This document shows, in pieces, positions 29,672 to 37,810 of a DNA stretch of 38,326 nucleotides. The stretch is taken from NCBI GenBank assembly GCA_015067895.1, contig SVLP01000025.1, positions 1 to 38,326 of the forward strand. The letters run 5' to 3'. Origin of the DNA: Oscillospiraceae bacterium (lineage in GTDB: Bacteria; Bacillota_A; Clostridia; Oscillospirales; Oscillospiraceae). Under the pieces are notes generated by a model that saw only the letters and a list, made by a program, of their open reading frames with translations, was not told the origin of the DNA and did no database searches. Position numbers and translations under genes: made by a program. Within the stretch, counting starts at the first letter, position 1; every line of letters begins with the position of its first letter.

Positions 29672-31192
29672 TCAACTATTGGTTGCATCGGCGATTTTCG
29701 CCGGTTTTGGGGTTTCAATAATCAACCTTCGCAGCCAGCGGATATCTCCTTTCCCGAGCACCCCCACATAGAAGCACAGCCCAAAGAACAGCCCCAGGAA
29801 CGCCGCGCTCCTGCGCACCGGGCCCGTGAAGCAGCCCCCGCCGAAGACCGCGAAGACCGCCGCAGCGGGCGTCAGGAGGGCGAAAAACCAACCAAGTCTC
29901 ACACCGCCGATCTGTAAAATCTTGCGCAGGCTCAGTGCAAAATTCAGAGCGTGGGTCACGGCGAAGCTGACGAAATACCCGTCGATGCCGAACCGGGGCA
30001 GGAGGATGTACATGAGGGCAATGTCCACCGTGTTGGAGATGATGCTGTACCGGGCACAGGCCGCCTGCTGGCCCAAGCCCTTGGTCATGGCATCCGCCAG
30101 CAGGTCGCAGTAGAGCATGGGCACGAGGATGGCAAAGCGGCGCATCAGTCCGGCGATGTCCTCGCCGGGATAGAGCCATCGGCAGATATCCCCGGACAGC
30201 AAAAAGAGAAGCCCGCCGCAGACCAGTCCGTAGATCAGAGCCATCCTCAGATTCCGGCGGATCAGATAGCGGATCCGGTTTCGGCTCCCCACCGCCGCAC
30301 ATCGGGCCAGCTCCGGGATCAGCACCTCCGCCAGAGAGCTGAGGATCGCCGCCGGGAACATCATCACCGGGAACACCATGCCGCTGACCCGCCCAAAAGC
30401 GGCAAGCGGATCGCCAACACCCGCAAACAGAGCCAGACGCCGGGGCACCATCAGATTCTCCAGGGCGGAGATCCCCGCCTTCAGGTCGTCCGCCAGAGCC
30501 AGGGGGACGGCACTGCGCAGGATCGGCCGCACCACCGGGATCCGGCTCTCCCCATCCCCGGCGCAGCGGCCATAGAGCAGCATCAGACAGCCCAATGTGA
30601 ATACGGAGCCCAGACATGTTCCGAGAACGACGGCACGGCAGGAGCCCGCCCGATCTCCCTCGTCCGTGAAGGTCAGCGCCAGTGCCGTAACTGCGATGAC
30701 GAAGCACTGCTCCCCCACCTCCACAGCCGCCAGTGTTCCGATCCGATTGGCGGCGGTGAAGTAGCCGGTCATCACGCCGGTCATGCAGATCACCGGCAGG
30801 AAGGATGCCCAGGTGCGCAGGGCGGGCAGGGCCTCCATGGTTCCGATCCAGTCCTGCGCCAGCTTCGGCCCAAGGAAAAACAAGCCGAAGCTGACAGCGG
30901 CGGCGCAGAGGATGCTGTAGACGAAGCAGCCGGATAGCAGCCGGTCGGCATCGCTGCGCTTTCCCCGGCCCAGGGCCTCGGCAGTCAGGTACATGGCCGT
31001 CGTCCGTCCGCCTGCGGCCCCCAGGGTCAGGGCAAGCATATCCACCGACAGCACCAGCTGCAGCAGCCCCACCCCCGCCGCGCCGATCCGCCCGGAGAGC
31101 CAGACCTGAAAGCTCGTCCCCGCGAAGCGCAGCAAAAGATTCACCCCGGTCAGCATCAGCGCGCCGGTCAGAAGCGTTTTCGTCCCCTTCAT
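29672..31192 (-). CDS. SpoVB/MurJ-like polysaccharide-lipid flippase family membrane protein
   Basis: 506 residues, about 12-14 hydrophobic segments. The minus-strand ATG at 31192 has GGGAGGG 7 bases upstream; an upstream in-frame extension lacks one. The N-terminal [21 protein letters not shown] and [10 protein letters not shown], and the A-A-G-G-R-T-T-A segment, fit the SpoVB branch of the MOP/PST exporter superfamily. Members flip lipid-linked cell-wall or spore-cortex precursors. In this lineage they occur in several copies, and this one stands alone, so sporulation or a surface glycan are both possible. It is convergent with the foreign gene at 28733 and divergent from alanine dehydrogenase. 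No promoter stood out. Confidence 0.87.
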   Translation of the reverse strand: MKGTKTLLTGALMLTGVNLLLRFAGTSFQVWLSGRIGAAGVGLLQLVLSVDMLALTLGAAGGRTTAMYLTAEALGRGKRSDADRLLSGCFVYSILCAAAVSFGLFFLGPKLAQDWIGTMEALPALRTWASFLPVICMTGVMTGYFTAANRIGTLAAVEVGEQCFVIAVTALALTFTDEGDRAGSCRAVVLGTCLGSVFTLGCLMLLYGRCAGDGESRIPVVRPILRSAVPLALADDLKAGISALENLMVPRRLALFAGVGDPLAAFGRVSGMVFPVMMFPAAILSSLAEVLIPELARCAAVGSRNRIRYLIRRNLRMALIYGLVCGGLLFLLSGDICRWLYPGEDIAGLMRRFAILVPMLYCDLLADAMTKGLGQQAACARYSIISNTVDIALMYILLPRFGIDGYFVSFAVTHALNFALSLRKILQIGGVRLGWFFALLTPAAAVFAVFGGGCFTGPVRRSAAFLGLFFGLCFYVGVLGKGDIRWLRRLIIETPKPAKIADATNS

Positions 31193-31327
31193 ACACCATC
31201 CCTCCCGGGACAAGTGTATGGCCGCTTTCTTCGGGATATGCCATCGCTGTACGGCGTTCAATTGTATACCATGCACAAACAGTCTTGAATTTTTAGAAGT
31301 TTCTTATGGAAATTGCCGAAATTTCTC

Positions 31328-31358
31328 TTGCAAATTGCGCTCTGTGTGTTACTATATA
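31328..31358 (+). promoter_or_regulatory. Possible promoter of the alanine dehydrogenase gene
   Basis: TTGCAA (31328-31333) and TATATA (31353-31358) with a 19-base spacer, longer than ideal. The rest of 31193-31400 is A+T-rich with no convincing riboswitch. Confidence 0.42.
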
Positions 31359-31400
31359 AGTGGTAAACGAACCAATGAAATTTTGGAAAGGAGCATCATT

Positions 31401-32516
31401 ATGCGTATCGGTTGTCCCAAAGAGATCAAGGCTCAGGAGTGCCGCGTGGGCCTGACCCCCGCCGGTGTCGACGCCCTCGTCCGCGCCGGTCATGAGGTAT
31501 ATATGGAGGAAAACGCAGGACTGGCCTCCGGCTTCCCCAATGAGGAATATGTGGCCCAGGGCGCAAAGATCCTGGCGACCGCCAGGGAGGTCTACGACAT
31601 CGCCGACATGATCGTCAAGGTCAAGGAGCCTTTGGAGCCCGAGTACGAGCTGATGCACGAGGGCCAGATCATGTTCACCTACCTGCATCTGGCTCCCGAT
31701 CCCGAGCAGACCCAGGCCCTGCTGCGCAAGAAGGTCACCGGCATCGCCTACGAGACCGTGCAGCTGGCCGACCGGAGCCTGCCCCTGCTGAGCCCCATGT
31801 CCGAGGTCGCGGGCCGTCTGTCCATCCAGGTGGGCTCGCGGATGCTGGAGAGCAACTGCGGCGGCAGAGGTGTGCTGCTGGGCGGCGTCACCGGTGTCGA
31901 GCGGGCCAATGTGGTCATCGTCGGCGGCGGCAACGTGGGCACCAACGCAGCGAAGATGGCCGTGGGCCTGGGTGCCAACGTCACCATCATCGACCTGAAC
32001 GCCAAGCGTCTTGCCTACCTGGACGACATCTTCGGCGGCAGAGTCCAGACCCTGCTTTCCAATTCCTATAACATCGCCCGGGCGGTGAAGAATGCTGACC
32101 TGGTGGTCGGCTGCGTACTGATCCCCGGCGCGAAGGCGCCCAAGCTGGTCACCGAGGAGATGGTCAAGGCCATGAAGCCCGGCTCCGTCCTCGTTGACGT
32201 GGCCATCGACCAGGGCGGCTCCATCGAGACCATCGACCGGATCACCACCCACGCCGATCCCTACTTCGTCAAGCACGGCGTCATCCACTATTCCGTTGCC
32301 AACATGCCCGGTGCCGTGCCCAGAACCTCCACCCTGGCTCTGACCGGTGCCACGCTGCCCTACGCCCTGAAGATCGCGAACCTGGGCGCCGAGGAGGCCT
32401 GCCGCCGCGACGAAGCCCTGATGAAGGGTCTGAACACCTACCAGGGCCACGTGACCTACAAGGCCGTCGCCGACGATCAGGGTCTGGAATACACTGATCC
32501 CACCACCCTGTTCTGA
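31401..32516 (+). CDS. ald: Alanine dehydrogenase
   Basis: 371 residues, the standard length. ATG 31401 has AAAGGAG 7 bases upstream; in-frame ATGs further up are in the promoter region. The enzyme interconverts L-alanine and pyruvate plus ammonia with NAD. Pyruvate-binding R15 and K75 (V-K-V-K-E-P), catalytic H96 (Y-L-H-L-A) and D270 (D-V-A-I-D-Q-G-G) are all at their textbook positions. The NAD fold [10 protein letters not shown] is at about 175-184. It would serve amino-acid fermentation or nitrogen balance and stands as a single gene followed by a terminator. Confidence 0.97.
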   Translation: MRIGCPKEIKAQECRVGLTPAGVDALVRAGHEVYMEENAGLASGFPNEEYVAQGAKILATAREVYDIADMIVKVKEPLEPEYELMHEGQIMFTYLHLAPDPEQTQALLRKKVTGIAYETVQLADRSLPLLSPMSEVAGRLSIQVGSRMLESNCGGRGVLLGGVTGVERANVVIVGGGNVGTNAAKMAVGLGANVTIIDLNAKRLAYLDDIFGGRVQTLLSNSYNIARAVKNADLVVGCVLIPGAKAPKLVTEEMVKAMKPGSVLVDVAIDQGGSIETIDRITTHADPYFVKHGVIHYSVANMPGAVPRTSTLALTGATLPYALKIANLGAEEACRRDEALMKGLNTYQGHVTYKAVADDQGLEYTDPTTLF

Positions 32517-32532
32517 TTTCCATTGACCGGAG

Positions 32533-32552
32533 CCCCGTCCTTGCGGACGGGG
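32533..32552 (+). terminator. Terminator of ald
   Basis: An 8-bp perfect stem (CCCCGTCC 32533-32540 with 32545-32552), a TTGC loop and TTCTT. The T-tract runs straight into the -35 box of the tRNA-Ser promoter. Confidence 0.75.
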
Positions 32553-32555
32553 TTC

Positions 32556-32584
32556 TTGACATTTTGGGATCGTCGGGCTATAAT
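32556..32584 (+). promoter_or_regulatory. Consensus promoter of the tRNA-Ser gene
   Basis: TTGACA (32556-32561), 17 bases, TATAAT (32579-32584): both hexamers perfect. The -10 box is only 11 bases from the mature tRNA 5' end, so the primary transcript has almost no leader. Confidence 0.92.
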
Positions 32585-32595
32585 AACCAAGTTAT

Positions 32596-32684
32596 GGAGA
32601 GTTGTCGGAGTGGTTTAACGAGCCGGTCTTGAAAACCGGTGATCCCGCAAGGGACCGTGGGTTCGAATCCCACACTCTCCGCCA
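32596..32684 (+). tRNA. tRNA-Ser (anticodon UGA)
   Basis: 89 bases including an encoded CCA (32682-32684). The acceptor stem is GGAGAGT (32596-32602) with ACTCTCC (32674-32680), and the discriminator is G. The anticodon stem CCGGT/ACCGG encloses CTTGAAA with TGA at 32630-32632. The serine-type long variable arm GATCCCGCAAGGGACC and the T-loop GTTCGAATC are clear. Confidence 0.96.
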
Positions 32685-32693
32685 TTCGATTTG

Positions 32694-32738
32694 GACACTA
32701 TAGATGCGAACTCCTAAAAGTTCGACATTTATAGTGTC
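32694..32738 (+). terminator. Two-step hairpin terminator after tRNA-Ser
   Basis: The outer stem GACACTATA (32694-32702) with TATAGTGTC (32730-32738) encloses an inner stem CGAACT/AGTTCG (32707-32712 with 32719-32724), followed by TTTTCGTTTTC. Confidence 0.75.
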
Positions 32739-32925
32739 TTTTCGTTTTCAGCCAACATTTACAACCGTTGAAGTACCGTGATTCACACGAGAATGTGAAC
32801 ATGAAAATGAATCACTCCATAGATGCGATATGATGTCCAGGGATAGATTCTCTGCATTTACCGTGGTTATATCTTTTGAAACAGGCAATGAGGAATTTAG
32901 GATAACAGCAATTCAGATAGAGAAA

Positions 32926-32959
32926 CAGGCCGGTTCTCTCCCAGGGGAGAACCGGCCTG
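32926..32959 (-). terminator. Strong hairpin after the small minus-strand frame
   Basis: A 13-bp perfect stem (32926-32938 with 32947-32959) and an 8-base loop. On the minus strand TTTCTCT follows; on the plus strand a T-run begins 6 bases after it. It probably ends transcripts coming leftward from 33133 or the LuxR gene. Confidence 0.7.
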
Positions 32960-32968
32960 CTGTGCTTT

Positions 32969-33133
32969 TTAGTTTTGCCTCATGGCGTGAATCATCTGCT
33001 GGGCGGCGGCCTTCTGTGCGGGCGTCAAAGCAGTCCAGCTTTCAAACCGCAATATGCCGGGAACTGTGATGCCTGGAGAAATGAGGTGAGGCCGTGATTC
33101 GGCAAATACATCCAGACGGAACTTGTATAACAT
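32969..33133 (-). CDS. Small hypothetical protein or gene remnant (54 aa)
   Basis: The frame runs from ATG at 33133-33131 to TAA at 32971-32969 and ends directly before the strong hairpin at 32926-32959. The second half reads like a real protein end: E-S-W-T-A-L-T-P-A-Q-K-A-A-A-Q-Q-M-I-H-A-M, an amphipathic helix. There is no ribosome site before the ATG, and the first half has no recognisable feature. The simplest reading is the C-terminal remnant of a lost gene, followed by its original terminator. A tiny gene expressed by read-through from the LuxR gene upstream is the alternative. No family recognised. Confidence 0.35.
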   Translation of the reverse strand: MLYKFRLDVFAESRPHLISPGITVPGILRFESWTALTPAQKAAAQQMIHAMRQN

Positions 33134-33143
33134 CAAGTGCGAA

Positions 33144-33169
33144 CAGCCGGGTCAATAATGGCCCGGCTG
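33144..33169 (-). terminator. Possible terminator of the membrane LuxR gene
   Basis: An 8-bp perfect stem CAGCCGGG (33144-33151) with CCCGGCTG (33162-33169) and a 10-base loop, 45 bases past the minus-strand stop. There is no good T-tract, so efficiency is doubtful. Confidence 0.4.
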
Positions 33170-33213
33170 CTGATGTTTCTTGGACTGTGCGATTATTCAT
33201 TACGCACCGGCAA

Positions 33214-34677
33214 TCACATATCTGTATGCGGATCCTTCTGGCGATTCGCCAATGCAGCGACCTCCAGACGGCTGTGTACATTCAGCTTGCGATAGATCTT
33301 TTTGGTGTGGTCGTTGACGGTGTGGGCGGAAATTACCAAAATATCGGCAATTTCTGCATTTCTGTAACCACGGGCGATGAGATCTGCGACCTCCAGCTCC
33401 CGTTTGGACAGCACCGCAAATGGATGCTCCGGCGCATGGGCGGGTTCTGCGGTAGCGGGTTCTTCTGCCTGCGCAAGCTCCGGCAGATGGCTGGGGGCAG
33501 AGACTTCGGGCTGCGGGTACACTTCCTCCGGGATCTTCCGGCGCAGGGTGTACAGGAAGTATGGCTCGATCTGCAAATAGAGAATGACCAGGATCACCAT
33601 GATGACCCCATAAGCAAGGAACAGCATGGACGGGGCGCTGCGGAAGGCTTCCACCATACCGCCCTGCACCAGCACGGCGACCAGTGCCAGTCCGATAATC
33701 GTGGGAGAGATGTAGCGGGAGGGATAGGACTTCATCAGCACCAGACCGTACAGAGGAACCATCTGGCAGGCTACCATACCGAAACCGATCAAAGCGCAGG
33801 AAAGCAGCTTCAGCGCCGGGACGAAATCCGCCACATACATCAGCAGAAAACCGATACAGCTCAGACAGATACAGGCGGAAATACACCGGAAAGGATGGAA
33901 GTCTTTTTTCTGATACAGATAAAATAGCAGAACACTGACAGCAGCACACACAAAATATGTCACGAACACACCGTGGCGCACCTCGGCGGAAATAGAGGGG
34001 CCGGACACGCCCATGAGGGAGCTGATAAACACCAGAACAAAGGTACCGGTCAGCAGCTTTTTGGGGGCTACCAGACCGCTGTCCTTGCGGACATACTGAG
34101 GGCAAGCCTTGGGAGAAGCCGGTAAATGCAGCGTAAAGATCAGCAGCAGGAGCAGCGCAGCCACCGTAACCACACGGAACACCGGGAAGGTAATGGCGAG
34201 GAAGTCATTCTGCACCAAAGCGATCAGGAATAATGCCAAGCCGTAACCGGCAGTCAGGGCGTAAATAGCGCTTTTCTCGGATAAGAAATTGACGATGATG
34301 AAGGTTTCAAAGCCGATCATGGTGCAGCAGCAGAACACATGGGCATAGATCAGCCCCTTCAGCACTTCGGCCGGCAAGGGCAGGAACAGTCCCAGCACCG
34401 TGGAAATGGCTGCCAATGTACCGATCCGCTCCGCCCAGACAACATACCGGGGCAGGAAGATCATATAGGTAATGGACAGTACATAGCACCCTGCCATGAG
34501 CATGGTCAGGTTATCCATATCGATGGGCAGCGGTGTCCGACCGTCGATCGTCAGGGCAGGCCCCATAAAATAGATGAAGCCCATCTGCCAGAAGCTGAAC
34601 ATGGCAAAGCAGCACAGGTGCTTCAGGCTGACATTCTGGCGCTTGCGCTGATTGGCCAAAAGGAAGGAATCATTCAT
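33214..34677 (-). CDS. Membrane-embedded LuxR-family regulator (12-helix MFS-like sensor + HTH)
   Basis: 487 residues. The minus-strand ATG at 34677 has AGAGGT 7 bases upstream. Residues about 20-395 hold about 12 hydrophobic helices in two halves, like a major-facilitator fold but without an obvious transport motif. A Pro/Glu/Ala-rich linker (about 396-417) leads to a LuxR/GerE DNA-binding domain (about 423-482: [42 protein letters not shown]). This architecture is known mainly from Coriobacteria such as Eggerthella, where such genes often control a neighbouring metabolic operon. The membrane half is thought to sense a small molecule. It diverges from the zinc-ribbon operon, its likely target. 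Confidence 0.9.
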   Translation of the reverse strand: MNDSFLLANQRKRQNVSLKHLCCFAMFSFWQMGFIYFMGPALTIDGRTPLPIDMDNLTMLMAGCYVLSITYMIFLPRYVVWAERIGTLAAISTVLGLFLPLPAEVLKGLIYAHVFCCCTMIGFETFIIVNFLSEKSAIYALTAGYGLALFLIALVQNDFLAITFPVFRVVTVAALLLLLIFTLHLPASPKACPQYVRKDSGLVAPKKLLTGTFVLVFISSLMGVSGPSISAEVRHGVFVTYFVCAAVSVLLFYLYQKKDFHPFRCISACICLSCIGFLLMYVADFVPALKLLSCALIGFGMVACQMVPLYGLVLMKSYPSRYISPTIIGLALVAVLVQGGMVEAFRSAPSMLFLAYGVIMVILVILYLQIEPYFLYTLRRKIPEEVYPQPEVSAPSHLPELAQAEEPATAEPAHAPEHPFAVLSKRELEVADLIARGYRNAEIADILVISAHTVNDHTKKIYRKLNVHSRLEVAALANRQKDPHTDM

Positions 34678-34996
34678 AGCAATAACCTCTGTTTTTATAT
34701 AAATCCCCTAAAAATAGGCTGGGATCCTGAAAAACCCCTTAGATAAGGGATACCATTCCCACCACCGAAAGGCTACAATAAAACCATCACAAATGGTAGG
34801 GTTACTCAAATCATACCAGATTTGCCCACCCAAATCAACCTGTGTGTCGGAAACTATCAAAAGTGGGAGGAAAACCCCCAATGTGTTTTGTTGTAACAAA
34901 TGGTAGAATGAACATGCACATTGCATCCAACTGATGTTGCTTTCAGAGGTACAGAAAGGCTGAGAAAGCGGGGGTTGAAAAGGAAAGGAGGAAGCA
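34678..34996. promoter_or_regulatory. Divergent regulatory region between the two LuxR genes
   Basis: 319 A+T-rich bases without a gene. AATGGTA occurs three times: plus strand at 34792-34798 and 34899-34905, minus strand at 34757-34751. The two plus copies are part of an 11-base direct repeat ACAAATGGTAG (34789-34799 and 34896-34906). The first copy is in an inverted repeat ACCAT-5-ATGGT (34783-34797). The second overlaps TTTGTT-GT-AACAAA (34887-34900). CCCTTA-GA-TAAGGG, another palindrome, is at 34736-34749. These are candidate LuxR-type operators. Confidence 0.5.
34901..34909 (+). promoter_or_regulatory. Candidate extended -10 promoter of the zinc-ribbon operon
   Basis: TGGTAGAAT (TG-N-TAGAAT) with a poor -35 (TGTGTT), as expected for an activator-dependent promoter. 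It is overlapped by the second ACAAATGGTAG repeat and lies directly after the TTTGTT-GT-AACAAA palindrome. The leader would be about 80 bases. Confidence 0.45.
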
Positions 34997-35275
34997 ATGA
35001 CAGATATGACTGACAAGAAACTGGGTTTTCTGGAATATGTCGAGCTGGCCAAGCAGGAGCTGAAATTCATCCAGCAGAGATATCCCGAACTGGCAAAATT
35101 GACCCCGCGGGAGCTGGAGGTGTTTGTGCATTTGCTGTCAGACATGACCCAGGAAGAAATCGCCAGGGAACTGTTTATCAGCAGTTCGTCCGTCCATTTC
35201 CACTGTAAGAACATTTACAAAAAGCTGGAGGTTTCCGGCAGAAGACAGATTCTGATCCGCTACAAGGATCTGTAA
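34997..35275 (+). CDS. Stand-alone LuxR-type helix-turn-helix regulator
   Basis: 92 residues. ATG 34997 has AAAGGAGG 5 bases upstream. A 30-residue N-terminal helix (F-L-E-Y-V-E-L-A-K-Q-E-L-K-F-I-Q-Q-R) is followed by a complete LuxR/GerE domain (about 35-90: L-T-P-R-E-L-E-V-F-V-H-L-L, T-Q-E-E-I-A-R-E-L-F-I-S, S-V-H-F-H-C-K-N-I-Y-K-K-L-E-V). There is no receiver or ligand domain, so it may act as a small DNA-binding partner controlled by amount or by pairing with the membrane LuxR protein. First gene of the zinc-ribbon operon, 16 bases ahead of the next gene. Confidence 0.9.
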   Translation: MTDMTDKKLGFLEYVELAKQELKFIQQRYPELAKLTPRELEVFVHLLSDMTQEEIARELFISSSSVHFHCKNIYKKLEVSGRRQILIRYKDL

Positions 35276-35291
35276 CAAAGGGAGGATCATT

Positions 35292-36155
35292 ATGAGTTTT
35301 TTGAAAAGAACACTTCAAAACGCAATCAGCCAGGGCATCAGCAGAGGACTCAGTGACGCTGTGGGCAAGGCTGTCAAGCAGGCAGTAGAGCCCAGAGCCA
35401 CGGAGTATGCCAATAAGGCGGCGGAGCATTTTGACCAGGCTGCGGGCAACGCGGCACAGCAGACCCGGCAGGCCACCTCCGGTCTGGAAGGTGCCTTTGC
35501 CAATCTGGAACGCTCCATGCAGGGCTATGCTAACCAGATGACCAAGGATCTGAAGATCTGTCCCGAATGCGGCGAACCTGCCACGGCGGATAAAAAATTC
35601 TGCCCCGGCTGCGGCGCAAAGCTGCCGGAGCAGACCCTGGGACAGAGTGCCGTTTGCCCGAACTGCGGCAAGCAGAACGGCGTGGGCACCAAGTTCTGTC
35701 AGGACTGCGGCACCAAGCTTCCCGCTGCGCTGCAGGAGGAAGAAATGGAAGCCAGAAAGAATGCCAAGGTATTGGCCCAATGGGATGAGCTCCTTCCTCA
35801 GTATCCCAAGTGGACCTGCGGCGGCGAGCTGTACATCGAGGACTACGGCAGTGACGGTGTGAACTTCACCGCCTCCTTTAACGGCAATACCGGTGCTGCC
35901 CACCGGGCTGTGGAAGCCTATCGCCAGATCCTGCAGCAGAATGGATTCCGTCCCGCAGGCCAGAACCCCACCCAGGCACAGCTTTTCAAGCGGATCGACG
36001 GTGTGGTCTACAATGTGGATACCGAGCATTGTTTCGAGGGTGATCCCGACTGCGCCTGTATTGGCTTCTGCCGGAGAGAGCCCTACGGCGGCTTCGACTA
36101 TGTCAAGCCTGAGCCGAAGCAGAATCTCAGCCTGAAGGATCTGTTCCGTCGCTGA
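35292..36155 (+). CDS. Double zinc-ribbon protein with amphipathic N-terminus, function unknown
   Basis: 287 residues. ATG 35292 has GGGAGG upstream. Residues 1-85 are helical and amphipathic without a true membrane segment (I-S-Q-G-I-S-R-G-L-S-D-A-V-G-K-A-V-K-Q-A). Two zinc ribbons follow: C90, C93, C104, C107 and C122, C125, C136, C139, each ending in C-G-x-K-L-P. The last 135 residues are a separate alpha/beta region with W-T-C-G-G-E-L-Y-I-E-D-Y, A-Y-R-Q-I-L-Q-Q-N-G-F and several further cysteines near the end (D-C-A-C-I-G-F-C). I do not recognise that domain. No signal peptide. It shares the ribbon with the next three proteins, suggesting a common assembly or common partner. Confidence 0.85.
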   Translation: MSFLKRTLQNAISQGISRGLSDAVGKAVKQAVEPRATEYANKAAEHFDQAAGNAAQQTRQATSGLEGAFANLERSMQGYANQMTKDLKICPECGEPATADKKFCPGCGAKLPEQTLGQSAVCPNCGKQNGVGTKFCQDCGTKLPAALQEEEMEARKNAKVLAQWDELLPQYPKWTCGGELYIEDYGSDGVNFTASFNGNTGAAHRAVEAYRQILQQNGFRPAGQNPTQAQLFKRIDGVVYNVDTEHCFEGDPDCACIGFCRREPYGGFDYVKPEPKQNLSLKDLFRR

Positions 36156-36188
36156 TCGGAACTCAACCGATAAAGGAGGTACATCACT

Positions 36189-37241
36189 ATGAAAACATCG
36201 GAATTATTTCGTAAAACCATACCCTTTTGTATGACCAGAATGCTCCTGGGCGGAGCCCTGGTGCTGGTGCTGGGCCTGCTGCTGGGCCTCTGCACCGGTA
36301 TTGGCTGGCTCTTTGGGGATGCCGGTATCGTGGTGGGTCTGATCGTTTGGATGGCCTTGGTTCGTCCCATGAATGCCTTGGTCATGAACTACGGCGGCTA
36401 CATGGTCAAGGCAGGTCACATCGCTGTCCTGGCAGAGGCTGCCGCCACCGGCGTTGTCCCCGCTGACCAGGTAGCCTACGGCACCCAGAAGGTCAAGGAC
36501 CGGTTCCTGACCGCCAATGTCTACTTCGCAGTGGATAAGCTGGTCAGCGGCGCTGTCCGCCAGATCCAGAAGAACATCACGAAGCTGGGCAATAAGCTGG
36601 ACTTCATCCCCGGCATGGAGCATATCGTCGGTGTCGCCAACTTTTTCGTGGAGCTGTCTCTGGGCTATATCGACGAGTGCTGTCTGGGTTGGACTTTCTA
36701 TAAAAGGGAGCAGGGTGCTTTCCAGAGTGCCTGTGACGGCGTGGTCATCTATGCTCAGAATATCAAGCATCTGCTGAAGAATGCAGCTGTGACCATGCTG
36801 AAGGTGGTCGCTGCCACATTGGTGGCGGCACTGGTGGTATTTGTTCCCATTGGATTGCTGTTCAAGCTCCTGAAGTGGAGCGGTCTGGTGGCCTTCATCC
36901 TGGCTTGTCTTGTGGCCTGGGTGGTGAAGTTCGCTTTTCTTGACAGCTACATCCTCTGCCAAACCATGTCCGTCTACATGAGCGTGGCTCCCACCACCCG
37001 GCTGGCTGTGGACCTCTACACCCCCCTGAGCAACATCTCCTCCAGCTTTAAGGAGCTGTGGAATAAGGGTAAGGAGGAGGCTGCACAGTCCGGCTGGAGT
37101 GCCGCACCTGCTCCCGCACACAACCTGAATCCCGCACCCGTTCCCGCTGCCGCACCCGCCCAGGGCTGCTTCTGCGGTCAGTGCGGCGCAAAGAATGAGC
37201 CCGGTGCCGCCTTCTGCGGCTCCTGCGGCGCAAAACTTTAA
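36189..37241 (+). CDS. Multi-pass membrane protein with C-terminal zinc ribbon
   Basis: 350 residues. ATG 36189 follows AAAGGAGGT. Two close hydrophobic segments at about 18-60 (including L-V-L-V-L-G-L-L-L-G-L), an amphipathic middle (75-195), then strong hydrophobic segments at about 205-260. A Pro/Ala-rich linker (about 300-325) leads to a zinc ribbon at the very C-terminus: C329, C332, C343, C346. Most likely an inner-membrane protein with the ribbon in the cytosol. The core (Y-G-G-Y-M-V-K-A-G-H-I-A-V-L-A-E, T-F-Y-K-R-E-Q-G-A-F-Q-S-A-C-D-G-V-V-I-Y-A-Q) is highly regular but not a family I can name. It may recruit the soluble ribbon proteins to the membrane. Confidence 0.85.
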   Translation: MKTSELFRKTIPFCMTRMLLGGALVLVLGLLLGLCTGIGWLFGDAGIVVGLIVWMALVRPMNALVMNYGGYMVKAGHIAVLAEAAATGVVPADQVAYGTQKVKDRFLTANVYFAVDKLVSGAVRQIQKNITKLGNKLDFIPGMEHIVGVANFFVELSLGYIDECCLGWTFYKREQGAFQSACDGVVIYAQNIKHLLKNAAVTMLKVVAATLVAALVVFVPIGLLFKLLKWSGLVAFILACLVAWVVKFAFLDSYILCQTMSVYMSVAPTTRLAVDLYTPLSNISSSFKELWNKGKEEAAQSGWSAAPAPAHNLNPAPVPAAAPAQGCFCGQCGAKNEPGAAFCGSCGAKL

Positions 37242-37257
37242 CAGGAGGTAAAGAATA

Positions 37258-37791
37258 ATGGCAGGATTATTTGACGGACTGATGAAGGGCCTGGCTTCTC
37301 TGGCCCCCCAGGATTCCCCCGATGTGAAGATTTTCAATGCCCAGAACGAGCTGAAGGATCTGACGAAAAAGGAGGACGAGGTCTTCGCCCAGTTGGGTCG
37401 CCAGGTCTACGAGAAGGGTGGTGCTGAGGAGTATCCCGAGCTGCTGGTCCAGCTCCAGGGCTTCGCCGCCACCCGGACGGAGCTGAACGAGCGCATTGCC
37501 CAGATCCAGGCGGAAAAGGATGCCAAGGATCAGGCAGCGCGGGAAAAGGCGGAGGCCGAGGCCGCTGCTGCCCGGGAAAAGGAAGAGGCAGAAGCTGCCG
37601 CACGGGCAGCAGCCGGACTGGTGGCCTGCCCCGAATGCGGTGCCGAATACGCTGTCGGTGTCAAGTTTTGCAGCGCCTGCGGCACCCGGCTCCCGGATCC
37701 CGCTCCCGCCAAGCGCTTCTGCACCGGCTGCGGTGCGGAGATCGCTGAGGGAATGCGGTTCTGCGGCAACTGCGGCACCCGTCAGGACTAA
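37258..37791 (+). CDS. Coiled-coil protein with two C-terminal zinc ribbons
   Basis: 177 residues. ATG 37258 has AGGAGGT upstream, 16 bases after the previous stop. Residues about 25-85 are helical and partly heptad-like (E-L-K-D-L-T-K-K-E-D-E-V-F). Residues about 86-120 are an Ala/Glu/Lys-rich coiled coil (A-E-A-E-A-A-A-A-R-E-K-E-E-A). Two ribbons follow: C124, C127, C138, C141 and C155, C158, C169, C172. No membrane segment or signal. The coiled coil suggests a dimer or a scaffold. Function unknown. Confidence 0.85.
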   Translation: MAGLFDGLMKGLASLAPQDSPDVKIFNAQNELKDLTKKEDEVFAQLGRQVYEKGGAEEYPELLVQLQGFAATRTELNERIAQIQAEKDAKDQAAREKAEAEAAAAREKEEAEAAARAAAGLVACPECGAEYAVGVKFCSACGTRLPDPAPAKRFCTGCGAEIAEGMRFCGNCGTRQD

Positions 37792-37810
37792 CTGAGAGAG
37801 GAGTCTTACT

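Larger units (their letters stand above)
32739..33213. other. Accessory, mostly non-coding stretch downstream of tRNA-Ser
   Basis: No convincing full gene in 475 bases. It holds a 10-base direct repeat ATAGATGCGA (32700-32709, in the terminator, and 32819-32828), nested inverted repeats (GTGATTCA 32778-32785 with TGAATCAC 32808-32815; TTCACA 32782-32787 with TGTGAA 32794-32799), the hairpin at 32926-32959, the small minus frame at 32969-33133 and a hairpin at 33144-33169 (CAGCCGGG with CCCGGCTG). The base composition is lower in G+C than the core genes. The setting, next to the 3' end of a tRNA, is typical of integration scars, but no second copy of the tRNA 3' end was found. Confidence 0.5.

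Noticed and set aside
7183..31217. GGACAAGTGT at 7183-7192 and again at 31208-31217 as a common regulatory site
   Set aside because: Only the first copy is palindromic, and a single 10-base match in 38 kb can occur by chance.
31218..31400. In-frame N-terminal extension of alanine dehydrogenase
   Set aside because: It would add about 60 Cys-rich residues unlike any Ald and contains the promoter; R15, K75, H96 and D270 fall at standard positions only from ATG 31401.
31193..31400. Possible riboswitch upstream of alanine dehydrogenase
   Set aside because: No conserved riboswitch core or paired elements could be recognised; the stretch is simply A+T-rich.
32830..33069. A 79-codon plus-strand frame after tRNA-Ser
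   Set aside because: It crosses the strong hairpin at 32926-32959, has no ribosome site, and its product looks random.
33094..33927. A 277-codon plus-strand frame opposite the LuxR gene
   Set aside because: It opposes the clear LuxR domain and several membrane helices; its product has no recognisable feature and no ribosome site.
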